Positions 34,864 to 45,397 of a stretch of DNA of 64,000 bases are shown piece by piece. The translations under genes and the position numbers were made by a program. The stretch comes from Clitopilus passeckerianus (taxonomy: Eukaryota > Basidiomycota > Agaricomycetes > Agaricales > Entolomataceae). Below the pieces are notes generated by a model. That model saw only the letters and a program-made list of their open reading frames with translations, was not told where the DNA came from and did no database searches. The stretch's first letter is position 1, and the number at the start of each line of letters is the position of its first letter. The stretch is taken from NCBI GenBank assembly GCA_944990035.1, contig CALYLX010000126.1, positions 248,001 to 312,000 of the forward strand, read 5' to 3'.

Positions 34864-35643
34864 ATGAAGCTGTCTCTCGTTACTATCGCCATTTTCGGCC
34901 TCATCTCTTGCTCCTCTGCAATCCCTCTCCAAGGTATTGCTGACATTCAGTCACTCATCGAAAGGTAATATTTAATCCTCGCTTCGATTGTACCCCCTTT
35001 TTCACGATAAGCCAACGGTTCACAGGGCGTATGAACTTTACGACCTTGTCGACAGAGATTCGCTTGAGATAGAAGCTCGCACGGTAAGTTTGGTGACTTC
35101 ACTGAAGACAGAATCTCAGACAACATTAGGGGCCATTCGCCAGCACAAGCGCGAGAACCAGGCAAAACTCCCATGAGCTCATTGATAGCCGTGCTGGCTT
35201 TAAGGCGATACAAGAGGCTGCCACGCCTTCGCATCAGACCAAAACGTTTATCTCAGATGAAAACTTCCATATTGATCGCCAGCAGCCCACTAACGCGCAT
35301 GGTGATCATAAAGTTGCGATTCAGTTGAACGCAGGTCATCCCAGTACTATTGGGCAGGTAGTCGTCAACAAACATGCCAATGTGTCTCCCAAAAGGGTCA
35401 GATTTTCGCGTTCTCCGAATTCCCGTCAAGTGATTAAATTCCAAGTCTTGAACACAGGTTAGCGCAACCTTGAAGCACTCTGTCAATGTCGGCCATGAAG
35501 TACGAGCACCTGGCAGCAAGAAGGCCGGGAGAATCGCTGCCAACAATGCCAAGCACGTTGCTAAAAAGCAGAGAAACGATGCCAAATATGCGACTGGCAT
35601 GGAGAGGGCACGTAATGGGATATTCAAGAAAGGAAGGAAATAG
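34864..35643 (+). CDS. Small secreted protein with basic tail, unknown function
   Basis: Starts MKLSLVTIAIFGLISCSSA, a clear signal peptide with cleavage after SSA. Exons 34864-34964, 35026-35083 and 35130 onward join in frame and read IERAYELYDLVDRDSLEIEA, then RTGPFASTSARTRQNSHELI and onward to KFQVLNT. The 3' end is open to two readings. Without further splicing the protein stops at TAG 35460-35462 (LNTG, stop; about 165 residues). If a fourth exon is used, a basic segment follows, AGRIAANNAKHVAKKQRNDA and ending FKKGRK at 35641-35643. The basic frame looks coding, but the obvious donor at 35456 does not join it in phase, so I leave the end undecided. No cysteine pattern or known domain. 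It could be a secreted effector-like protein. Confidence 0.5.
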
Positions 35644-38106
35644 GCCAGCTCACTGCTTGTATTACAAGACGAAGAACTACTGCTATGGGCTTTGCACCAT
35701 CACATTGAGTTTCTGACCGACAACTCAAGCAGTGTTGAATAGTTCATCTTCGACCTCCTATTTTTCTGTGCCATTTATTCTGAAGAGTACCATCATATTT
35801 ATAGTGTGTAAAGGCGTTGGAAAGACTAAGCAAGAGCGGACACATTCTTGTTCAAATTCGGAGATCAGCAGGAGAGCAGTCACAAGGCAGAGTTCCGTCA
35901 TGGCGTAGTAAAAGCCTGCGGAATAGACGCATCGATTGGATGTTAGAATATTGTTATTGAGCTCCAGAAGTTTGAAAGGGGTTTCAACCTCTCTCATGCG
36001 CTCCTTCCGTATTCTACTGAAACCAACAATGCTGGTTCAAAGTCGACGGCTGACAGCAAGTGCGATGTCATATATCAAGATGGATCAATCGACCTTGATG
36101 GCGGTTCGGTTCGGTTCGGCCGTGGCCCGACCACCATACCGCTCACCATGCAAGTCACTGGATAAACACCATGTCTGTGGCCTATTTGTGGCAGCAGCTC
36201 GGTCAAAACAGAAAATTGAGGTACTTGAGGCAAAGAATACCATGCGCCACTGACTTCTGAGTCCAAAGGGACTTATGGGCCCCCGGTCAATCCGCACCCG
36301 GAGGATCGCCTCCGCGTCAACTTGAGGATGCCACATGGGCCACGTCCTTGACGTTCTGCGTAAGTAGTTTCTTCTTGCTAATACCATTCGAGTCCATACA
36401 GTATCTTGAGAAAATTCTCGACTTGCAAACCGCTGGATCACCCAGTATCTTTGTCCCTACTTGATCTTTGGAACGCTGCTGAGTTAAGTTTTTCCCCAAT
36501 CGACTGCCCACTGTGCGAGTGGCTCGTCGCTGTGGTCGGTTTCTTTGGTCACGGTGAACATGGTACTCAATTGCCCATGCATATTGCTCTTGAGGAGCCT
36601 GTATCAATTCTTTCTGATATCATTTTCAGCACCATCCTGACAATTCATGCTTGTCATGAATAGTTACTCGCGGTCCGATTCTGCGAACAAGTTGTCGTCA
36701 TATCGAATTCTCTCCGACAAGAAAGGGGATTGGGTGTTTTGGCAATCCTCGCGACGTCGTTGACATCCGCTTCCCTGAGCGCTACTGAACTTTTTGGGAC
36801 AATTGACAGCCAAGCACGTTTATCGGCAGTTAATTTTCCGACCGTCGTTCGAAATCTGCAGGTTTGAGCCTGATAGTAAGGCTCTCCACCTCAGTTGACG
36901 AGATTAGGTCGCAAAAGTGCGAACCAGTCATTCTCAGTCACGAAAGCCACACTGGTTTGGAGCCAAAAACAATGTTTCCCCAATCCCCATTCAGATGCCG
37001 ACGGGCGATATCTGCAGTAACCGACGGTCGATGTCATTCGGAAAATGTTGCCAAGACGCTTAGCCTCATGCAATGTCAGAGGGCTACTTAGCGGGCGTGG
37101 CATGGGCGCAGACCAGACGGGAAATGGGTGGTGACTTCATTTGTTGATTCTACTGGCTGGTCGGGCATAGAATTGGCGTGGAACGGACAATCTAACCTAC
37201 GAGAAACCTGCCATTTCAAGCTTTTGGATCGACGGCCTCGATTCATACATAGCCACGTCAACATGGGAATCTTCCGGGTTTCTATTGCGCGATTATGACA
37301 ATTTACCTGGAATTGTGGCGGCGAGAGGTCGCCTGCAAGTCTGAGACTCTTAGAACAAGAGACGTTGAAATGGTACGCCTGGGTCAACTCTGAACTTTTA
37401 GAGGCTGGTCATGGGTCGCTTTTATGTTACGTTCGAGCTGTCAAAACTCATGGATGTGTGTTGGTAACCAGCTGGTGTGAAACTGTGTGAGTATATGTTG
37501 GCGTCGATGGGAAGTCTTATCGTCCCGAATTGCCCTGGGCTTGGAATCGAACCCAGCTGCCGCAAAGGGCTAATTTAGGCCTTATTTACGTCCAAGCCAC
37601 GATCACGATTTGCCTTTGGCTGCATCGCCACGACCTGCAGCGAGGCAAGGTATGCTTCTCGATTTCGTTCATTTGCGAGGTTTCTTGGAACCAATTTATA
37701 TTTTTTCTTTCAGTCTTGAGGACTTTGCAAGCAAACATGTTTGTGGAAACTGATGGGAGGCTGTAGGACCCAATTCAACGCCGTTGATGCGCTTAGCTAA
37801 GCCTGGCTGCCTCGTTGATGGCAGGACCCTGTCCCTGGTACAGGCGTAATGAGGCTGTTCAGTTGCTTTTATATACGTTCCCTTCACTTTTTAGACTTGT
37901 CCTTCCTTGAGACCCCTTGAGGCCTTTGCCTTTCTGTTTTACTGGCCCTAGGCGTGATCGTTACCAGTTCTTATCCTCACCTTCTAGCAAATTTCATTGC
38001 TTCGCCGCTTTCAAGGACGCTAATATAGCCGGCTTTCTTTCACCGTTTTCTTCTTTATACGGACTCTCTCGAGCTCAGGCCACTCTTTGCTTCTTCACAA
38101 AGGACG
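35644..38106. other. Gene-poor 2.4 kb stretch
   Basis: No gene that I can support. Contents: a short GGTTC tandem run (GGTTCGGTTCGGTTCGG at about 36104-36120), the second copy of the dispersed repeat (36252-36470), a minus-strand tRNA B-box-like motif near 37530-37553, and frames of 60-118 codons without domains. An 85-codon frame at 36406-36663 and open text near 37085-37290 may be remains of an old gene. Confidence 0.5.
36252..36470. repeat. Diverged dispersed repeat, copy 2
   Basis: Partner of 31735-31912. Conserved blocks are in the same order and orientation; this copy has extra bases between the CGCACCC and ATACCA blocks. Confidence 0.6.
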
Positions 38107-39755
38107 ATGTCTGTTTCTTGCAATAACTTTCCAACCGCGACTAGCGTAGCCCAAATAACTACGGATGAGTTGAGCACGACGTCCAGTGCGGTGGTCACCA
38201 CCGAACCACCAACCGTCACAACCTCAACGACTGTTATCGCATGCTCACCCCCAGTCGGCGGCAGCGTTACATCTACCTGCATACCTGTTACATCGACAAC
38301 CGTGATCACTTCGCCAGGTAATTCAGCCTAGGTCTGCTCATTCACCAGCTATACTAATGCGCGCAAATTGGCTCATAGGTAGTGTGCATACAACCTTCGT
38401 ACCCGTGACAATAACGGTCCCGATCACGACGACGTCGGCCACCACGCTCTGGGGTTCATCTTGCACGACCATTACTACACCAAATCCTGACCCTGGCGTA
38501 TCGACACCTCCAACCCCAACCCCAACGCCAATCACAACCGAATCGTCTTCGACCCAGCCTAACGGCTCAGTGGTTGTCCAAACCATTGTAGTGACCTCAA
38601 CAAATCCAGGAGGGCCTTCACAGACGAACCTCCAAAATTCAGATCAGAATGGCAACTCGACAAATATTGCGCCCATTGTCGGTGGCGCCGTTGGAGGCTT
38701 CTTTGGACTTATTGGTATCGTGTTATTGGTTTGGTTCATAATGTACGTGTTTCCAACGGAATGCCACTGCTTTTTCATTCCGCTGACGATCCCTTTTCTT
38801 ATCTAGTAAACGACGCCGAAGATGGGATGATATCTGGGAAACCGATGAAGATATCGCAGCAGCGCTGGGTGGCAACAAGCCCCGTCGTGATATGCTCGAG
38901 TCAGAAGTCGAGCCTAAGCCGTACGAATACGGATTGGTTGGCAAAGCTCAGCCTCCACCTTCCTCCCCTCCGCAGTCGCCACCTTTCGGACCATCACGGC
39001 CAGAACATGGCCGAACTCCTTCCTTGGCACCACTTCTTACACCCATGTCCGCCGCGTCGCAGACACTTGGAAGTGGAGCGACCATCTCGTCGCGGCCGTC
39101 GACCGGAGGATCGATCCAACCACTCGTCGTCAATTCCCAACAGCCTCAGTCACAGATGCAGCAGGGTCCTAATCAGCCGCAGAGACCTGAAATGGGTCGT
39201 GCGGCATCTGCAATGTCGCACGCGCACAGCACTAGCAATACAAGCATTACCTCTCCTCCAGTTTCTTTATTGAATTGGACAGGAAACCCGGGCCCCAGTT
39301 TCAACGACTCGGTTCAAGGTGTTTTCGCGGGAACAAGTTACGGTGCAATGGCTGCCGGTCCTTCAAATGCGGGGCCCTCAAATCCTGGCCCTTCAAACGC
39401 AAACGCTTATCCTCCTTCCCCTCCTAGTGTGATATCACAGCTTGAGCGGGTCGGCAGTCCAATGAGCTTCGTCGAGCAGAGAAGGCTGCATGTTGCCAAC
39501 GCAGCCCCGATGTCACCCCAATCAGCAGAATTCGACCCATACGCCATGGATAACGCGATAGCCGCTGCCTCAGCCGCAGCAACCACCGTCATACCTGCTT
39601 CCCAGCCCCAGCTCGATGGAAAAGGAAGGTTGACGATGCCCGCGGGTGGAAGCAACACCCCTATTGTCCATTTGGACGGGGGACGTCTCCAGGACGCGCT
39701 GAATATCGGACGCGCACCAACTGCTGGACCGTCACCACCCGCGTACTCGGCATAA
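38107..39755 (+). CDS. Mucin-like single-pass membrane protein (Mid2-like layout)
   Basis: Three exons, about 38107-38318, 38378-about 38743 and about 38808-39755. The N-terminal 190 residues are very rich in Thr, Ser, Val and Pro (for example TTEPPTVTTSTTVIACSPP and TPPTPTPTPITTES), as in heavily O-glycosylated cell-wall sensors. One membrane helix with glycine spacing follows, IVGGAVGGFFGLIGIVLLVW, then a basic stop-transfer cluster (KRRRRWDD) and a cytosolic tail of about 310 residues rich in Pro, Ser, Gln and Asn that ends SPPAYSA. I see no cleavable signal peptide at the chosen ATG, so the start could be wrong or the helix may act as the only insertion signal. The layout suits a plasma-membrane surface sensor; this is inference, as no named domain is present. 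Confidence 0.7.
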
Positions 39756-40713
39756 ATAAAATGTGCTCTTATGTCTTCTCGTGGGCTTTTGTGCTTTACG
39801 ACTGCTTTACGACCCTTCAACGTTTCCCAAAATCCAAGGTATCTGCGCTCATTATTTTTCAATTGCATTTCTTTTTTTTAATGTCAGGTCTTCTGGCACT
39901 TTACCCACTCTCTTATTTCTTCTCTCTGGTTTCCGTTGGTTTTGCTGCACAATCATATCCTCGTTGTATATACACTATCCATATGATATCTATTAATGAG
40001 TCGCAGACTCTTGGAATGTCACCAGTTTCGAAATACCTCAGAACCTTCAGGGCTATCTACCCATCGACAAAACAATCTGACTCTCACGTCAAGTTTAACT
40101 CGAGGTTCAGTACATACGTTGATTTCAGGTGGTTGATGTTCGTCGTCAAGCAATTGGACGTCGGGACGCCCGGCTTCATTTGGACTACAATAAGAACGGA
40201 GAAGCGCTTGTTCTCAAAGAATCGGGTCTTTTTATGGACCAAAGCAACAAGTAGCAAGCTATTTGAGTATAATGGTCACTCGGCTACAAACGGGGTTTAC
40301 GCGGAAAGAAGCCATTCATTGTCTTGAAGCGATCAGGTGACCAACGCTGCTCATTGTTTTCAGCATCTGGCCCACAATAGACACTCGTGTCCTGGCTCAA
40401 GGTTGACTCAAGGCCTTTACGGGGATCGTTGAGAATCAACACGACATGGCATCTGGCTTGGAAATATATAATAGGACCCATTTGGGCTCAGGAAATGCCC
40501 TTATCCCTCTCTTCCGACGGCCTTTTCTCCCTCGAGCCACCCAGGCTCTTCCGCTCTCTTTTTCTTCAAGCTTTACGACCTTTCTTTTCTGGGGCTGGGC
40601 CACTGAAATAAACGACCTTCTACGACCACTAGTTTCTTCTCTAATTTGTCCCTCTCGATCCTCAATTCGCCTCTTTACGACGTTCGGCGTATTCATCTCA
40701 AGACCTTTACATC
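39756..40713. other. Intergenic stretch
   Basis: Begins with the 3' end of the mucin-like gene. A 188-codon plus-strand frame (39761-40327) starts 6 bases after its stop, is hydrophobic at first and has no family resemblance; treated as chance. The last 150 bases are pyrimidine-rich, as in fungal promoters, and lead into the DUF7598-type gene. Confidence 0.5.
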
Positions 40714-41918
40714 ATGATACTCGGTAATCGCGCAAGTGCGTGTATATCTCTCATGACACCGTGACCAAGTCTGACAGAGACTCTACAGTTCCATTCTTCG
40801 GCCTCAATGGCGTCCGCGTGCTATCTATCGTCAGCCTCATCCTGGTGTTCGCCAGCACAATCCTCGTGATGGTCACCAATATCAAGGCTGTTAACACGTT
40901 CGAAGCCAACAAGGGCTCCGTCGACCTGAGCGAAATGGACTGTGACTACATAGAGTGAGATCCCTATTCTGCACCGCCTATGGACCCGATACTGATCTCT
41001 CGTGTTTCTTCTCCAGAGGAAGTACCGTGCCCAATCAGGCTGCTGGTGTATTCTGGGCTATTGTCTCGAGCTTGCTCGTACTTACCCAGACTATTGTACT
41101 GATTTGTAAGTTCACCCTTTCATTATGGTGCCAACTCCATTTACCAATGTGCCTTTCAGTATCGGAGATTAGCTGGCCTCTATCCTTCTTCGACCGCTTC
41201 TTCCCTGTCCTTGGGAGCAATTTTGGCACAGGTGCTCTTGGTGTATTCCAATGCCTGTGAGTAGGATCTTTCTTGACACCCGCGCCGTCAGGCTCACACA
41301 TTTTACTTTAGCATCTCAACACAAATTCTCTCCCACCACGTCGATGACTTCGCCCTGGTAGCTGCTTTCTTCCTCTTCGCTATCGGATGCCTCAATATGG
41401 CTCTTGGCCTTATTTACCGCGACAAGGCCAAAAAGATGCGGTCAATCCGACTCTGGCGTGAAGAGGTCAAGGGCTCTCTGCCTGACGTCGAGACGAAGGG
41501 AGGCCAACCCATCTTCGTCAACGCCACTCCAGTCCCTACCTTCATGCCCAGGCAATTCACAGGTGAAAGCGACAAGACTGCCATTGGCTCTCTCAACGGC
41601 GATGGCTACAAGTTTGCTGAGAAGGCTGGATACGGCTTCGGACCGCAAGGAGAGAAGAAAGCCCAGCTGCGGGGATTCATGCTGCAGCCCCCTGCAGAAT
41701 CACTTCCGCGATACGTTCCTTCTCCGCGCTCAGAGCACCCCGATTCGTTGCATCGTAGCCACTCTACGAGGTCATCGACTTCAAGCTTTTCGTCGCCTCC
41801 TGTGAAATCAGCTGCACGTTCCAGCTTCGGTCTGGAATACGTCGAAGATCCTAGCCAGATCCCACCAGTCCCTTCCCACAACACCCCTTCCTTCAGATCA
41901 AGCCCGACTGCTATCTAA
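40714..41918 (+). CDS. DUF7598-type multi-pass membrane protein
   Basis: Five exons. The first coding exon appears to be only 10 bases (ATG at 40714, donor at 40724, acceptor AG at 40778-40779), giving MILDSTVPFFGLNG. Then come RVLSIVSLILVFASTILVMV, CDYIEGSTVPNQAAGVFWAI, VSSLLVLTQTIVLI, FFPVLGSNFGTGALGVFQCL and DFALVAAFFLFAIGCLNMAL: four membrane helices in a pattern I know from a basidiomycete family annotated DUF7598. A cytosolic tail of about 170 residues follows, rich in Ser and Pro, with GYGFGPQGEKKAQLRGFMLQ. Function is unknown in the family. The short first exon is needed because the frame upstream of GLNG has a stop; all joins keep the phase. Confidence 0.8.
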
Positions 41919-42080
41919 TACGTTTCTTGCAATGACCTCACGGACTTGATGGACTATGACAGCCAAGGACTATTAGAATAGCTTAGCTTATCATCGCGGA
42001 TTTGTTCTGCCTAAGTACCTAATACTTTAGAAACACAATCTTACTATTTACAAGGTTTGAGTACCACAAACGAAGGACTT

Positions 42081-42588
42081 CTAAGCAGCAGTCAAAGTAA
42101 AGATTGGGCTCTGTGCAAGCACTATGTCGACATAGCTGAAAGAAACCGTACAGACAAATTTCGACGAAGCCTGTGAAGACCTCTCATCTGCTATTGACAG
42201 CCTCGATCACGTAGCGTTCTCTGTAGAGAAGGATGACAGTTGCATTATCCATTACCTTCATGAACTGATGTAGGCCTTACCCAACTTTGACTCTATCGAC
42301 AGGAAAAGTCGTCGTGACGCGCCCAGCAGAGCCACCGGCATCTCTTGCAATAACTTGCCTAAGGTCGAAGAGATCGGTTGTGCCCATCAAGAAGAGGTGC
42401 CAACCCGGGCAGTCCTTGGTCCCGGGAATCCAGTTGACATTAGTAGGAGAACCAATGACGAGGCTGGAGGGTGAGTTGAGGGTGAGCGGTGACGCAAGGC
42501 TTGGAATCAGACCGCTGGTGAAAAGTCTGCAGCGGGTTAAATCAACTCTTTACAGTGCACTTCTGGAAGCTCACGATGAAATACGTAT
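42081..42588 (-). pseudogene. Kre9/KNH-like secreted protein, copy A, decayed
   Basis: The exon bodies are still open: SLFTSGLIPSLASPLTLNSP, SSLVIGSPTNVNWIPGTKDC, HLFLMGTTDLFDLRQVIA and the end YVDIVLAQSPIFTLTAA. But three sites needed for expression are changed. The start is ATA (42586-42588) where copies B and C have ATG, with no in-frame ATG just upstream. The third intron has AT in place of GT at the donor (text AATAGCAG/ATGAGAGG versus CAC/GT in the other copies). The TATA box reads TATGAAAG at 42640-42647. Because the coding text is otherwise conserved, the loss is probably recent. Confidence 0.75.
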
Positions 42589-42973
42589 TGCAGGCAATTC
42601 AAAGACAGGATGTTGATAAGTGTTGGCACAGAGGCAAGGCTTTCATACCGTTGAGAACCTCAACGAATTCAACGGGAAAGAAACATCTGGAAGTTCTTCG
42701 GCTACAGAGGGAAATGGCCTGCCAGTGGGGAGGATATACAACGGAAATCTGAGACCGGGCTTGCGTGTCTCGGGAAAGGATTGCTTGAGATTGTTCAAAT
42801 GCATGAGAACGACCATCTGAAGGATGTTTTAAGGAGAAACTTCATCACCCTCTCCGAAGCAGAATCGTAAGGACTTCCGCCTGGGTTGGCTGATCAGATA
42901 TAATAGAAATACGACTTCATCTTATTTGCACAGTTAGTCGCGAATAATACAAACGGAATACAATTTGCAGTAT

Positions 42974-43496
42974 TCAAGCGGTGGTCACAGTAAACTGAGG
43001 GCTGGTAGCAAGCACCCAATCGACGTTGCTGGAAGAAAATGTGTCCATTAGTTTCAACCCAAATCTATATGTGTATGGTAGCTTACGTGACATTGACGGC
43101 TTTCACGACATATGGTTCTCTGCAAGAGCAACTCGTTAGGTTCTAGCCCATTTCTGCGTATTTTGATATGGTACTTGCCCAACTTTGATTCTGTCCACGG
43201 GGAAGGTCGTCGTGATATGGCCCACCGAAGGATCGACATTTTCTGCAATAATTTGCCTCAGGTCGAAGGGATCGGTTGTGCCCATCAAAAAGAGGGTCCA
43301 ATTCGGCCAGTCGGTTGGTGCAGAAACCCAGGTGATGTCGGTAGGGGATCCAATTACAAGGCTGGAAGGTACATTGACGGTGAGGGCAGATGCAAGGGCC
43401 GGGACAAGAGCGCTAGCGAAAAGCCTACAGTAAAGGGAAGTTGTAAGTTGACCTATTAGAGGGATGGGACAATGAAGCTTACGATGAAAGACGCAT
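42974..43496 (-). CDS. Kre9/KNH-like small secreted protein, copy B
   Basis: Four exons with a 14-base first exon (MRLSS split by an intron). The protein begins MRLSSLFASALVPALASA, a signal peptide, and continues as an Ig-like domain of the Kre9/KNH N-terminal type: LTVNVPSSLVIGSPTDITWV, WTLFLMGTTDPFDLRQIIAE, DPSVGHITTTFPVDRIKVG, then EPYVVKAVNVTNVDWVLATS and the end PQFTVTTA. About 125 residues; no Ser/Thr stalk or GPI signal, unlike longer family members. The second intron (43120-43178) has a GC donor (GG/GCAAGT) where the sister copies have GT. A TATA box lies at 43553-43560, about 57 bases upstream. Family members are linked to cell-wall beta-1,6-glucan, but for such short proteins the role is unknown. 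Confidence 0.8.
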
Positions 43497-43552
43497 GGTA
43501 GTGATTTGATGTGAGGGCGGTGGTAGTGAGCAAAGTTAGCGCAGAAACAGGC

Positions 43553-43560
43553 CTTTTATA
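43553..43560 (-). promoter_or_regulatory. TATA box of Kre9-like copy B
   Basis: TATAAAAG on the minus strand, 57 bases before the ATG. The same box sits at the same distance in copy C. Confidence 0.7.
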
Positions 43561-44029
43561 TTGTAGATTCCCAACCAAATGGCGAAGAGAAAGCTGCATG
43601 TTCTTCGGCTACAGACTGAGATAACCTGGGGGAGGCTATACAACGGAAGGTTGAGCCCGGCCTGGTATGCCGTGGAGAAGGACTGATTCAGTTGTTCGGA
43701 TGCTTGAGAGTGTGCCAAGTGAATGATGCTAACAAGGATAAAAGTTCATCAGTCAAGCCGAGGGCAGATCAAACAGTCGCAGACTTGGTCGGTCAAAGTA
43801 CTTGAAACTTCAGAAACATCACCACTTTCATCTTCAAACCTGGTTAAGGGCTTGGCGAGAATGTGGGCGCTGGATAGATGGACTCAGAGGAATTACTTTC
43901 CGGTGGACTTCATTGCCACTGCTTCTAATAAACCAATAAAGTTGCGAAATCGAAATCGTGTATTGAGACGGCGGAGGATACATCGAGGCCAGCACGCTGA
44001 TACGCTACAGGAGGGAGGCCAGACCGGAT

Positions 44030-44551
44030 TCAAGCAGCAGTCAGATAGAAGGTGGGGGCCTGTGTGAAGACGAAGTCGACCCAGCTAGAAGAGAACATAA
44101 TGATTAGTTTGGGGAAGATTCAAGCCTGTAAAGATTCATACGTGCTGTTGACGGCTTTCACCGTGTACGCTTCTCTGTAGAAACGGTGCCATTAGATCTC
44201 ATCCGATCCCCCATAATACAATGCTAGTACTGACCCGACTTTGACTCTATCGACCGGGAATGTCGTCGTAATGTAACCGACTGACGGGTCTACGTTTTCC
44301 GCAATAATTTGCCTCAGGTCAAAGGGATAGCTTATGCCCATCAAGAAGAGGGTGAAGGTCGATGGGTCCTTTGCTCCTCCGGAAACCCAGGTGACGTTGG
44401 TAGGCTTTCCAAGGACGAGGCTGGATGGCGTATTGACTGTGAGGGCTGACGCAAAGGCCGGAACGAGAGCGCTGGCGAAAAGCCTGTCAAAGGCGTTACG
44501 AATTAGCTGGTAAAGACAAGGTGGATAAATGCATACGATGAAAGGCGCATT
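44030..44551 (-). CDS. Kre9/KNH-like small secreted protein, copy C
   Basis: Same four-exon plan as copy B: exon 1 is 44551-44538, exon 2 starts at 44483. The protein reads MRLSSLFASALVPAFASA (signal peptide), LTVNTPSSLVLGKPTNVTWV, then FTLFLMGISYPFDLRQIIAE, DPSVGYITTTFPVDRVKVG, EAYTVKAVNSTWVDFVFTQA and the end PTFYLTAA. All introns have normal GT-AG borders. The Ig-like Kre9/KNH domain fills the mature protein, with TPSSLVLGKPTNVTW matching the family start. TATA box at 44604-44611. With copy B this is a live pair of probably highly expressed secreted proteins; the strong TATA boxes and short leaders fit this. Confidence 0.82.
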
Positions 44552-45397
44552 GTAGAAGGTTGGTACTAAGTGTGCTGGTCAATATTGACGCAAAACTTCG
44601 CGGCTTTTATATCATGAAGAAACAGGTAAACGGCAAGGCGAAACCGGGAACTTCTTCGGTTACAAAGTGATAAGACCTCCAGGAGGCTGTACACCGGTAA
44701 ACCTATCCCGACTTCGTGAGCCAAGGAAAGTGCTGATTGACTGTTGTTCGAATATGTCGAGCTGGTCAGAATGGCCGAATTAAATGATGTTAATAAGGAT
44801 AAACTTCATCACAGTTACTCGAGGCAAGATGGAACGTGGATTGGAATTCAGGTAGATCATGTGCGAGATCTGGATGTTTCTGACTCGCATCTATTCCACA
44901 GTCGATCATGAGGGTAAAAAAAGGCCGTCCGAGGCATCAAAGATTGACCAAAAGACACGATCGCCACATGGCTAATGATTTCTAGGCTGTTATGAACAAG
45001 GCAGCAACTGAGGCAGAGGCGGAAGTCGCAGTCGTAATGATACCAGGTGTCATGAAGGGCCGGAACTGTGGTCGAGGCAGGGGTGAACGTTGTGGGGGAT
45101 ATCGATGCGACATATTGGCCTATTCACAGACAGAGGCGCAGCTGGGCAACCTGGGTTACCTCCAGGTATGATAGCCATATTGAAAATCGAGGCCTGCAGA
45201 CCAAGCCTCGATCCGGAATATTGCCGCAAGAGTGAAGCGGCGGTACGATTGGTGTTCTCTCCTTCGGCAAGTTAGATCTTGGGTAGATAACCGTTATTTT
45301 GCTGGAATCTTCTACCACATGACGGTAGGGTACTGGGGTTGCGGACTGGAACGGTTAATGTAGAAAAATGACGTCAAGGGATATATTCTTTGAACCT
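44552..45397. other. Upstream region of copy C and possible relic
   Basis: The first 200 bases are the copy C promoter. At about 44985-45110, minus strand, short Ser/Thr-rich stretches (ISPTTFTPASTTVPA in one frame, TPGIITTATSASASVAALFI in another) resemble the tail of a GPI-anchored protein broken by a frameshift. This is weak. Confidence 0.4.
44604..44611 (-). promoter_or_regulatory. TATA box of Kre9-like copy C
   Basis: TATAAAAG on the minus strand, about 53 bases before the ATG at 44551. Confidence 0.7.

Larger units (their letters stand above)
42081..44760 (-). repeat. Tandem triplication of a Kre9-like gene unit
   Basis: Three units in the same orientation, start positions 42588, 43496 and 44551, so periods of about 908 and 1055 bases. 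Similarity covers the coding exons, introns at identical places and part of the upstream region (a GTTCTTCGG(C/T)TACA word and TATAAAAG box recur before each start). Confidence 0.85.

Noticed and set aside
36890..37290. WD40-like text (DGKWVVTSFVDSTGWS) as a gene
   Set aside because: A single weak resemblance; no second repeat and stops in all frames nearby.
37523..37610. Functional minus-strand tRNA gene
   Set aside because: Only the T-arm loop and B box fit; one T-stem pair is mismatched and no 5' acceptor strand complements the 3' side.
39761..40327. 188-codon plus-strand frame after the mucin-like gene
   Set aside because: Starts 6 bases after a stop codon, in a probable 3' untranslated region, with no domain, no splice context and AT-rich random composition.
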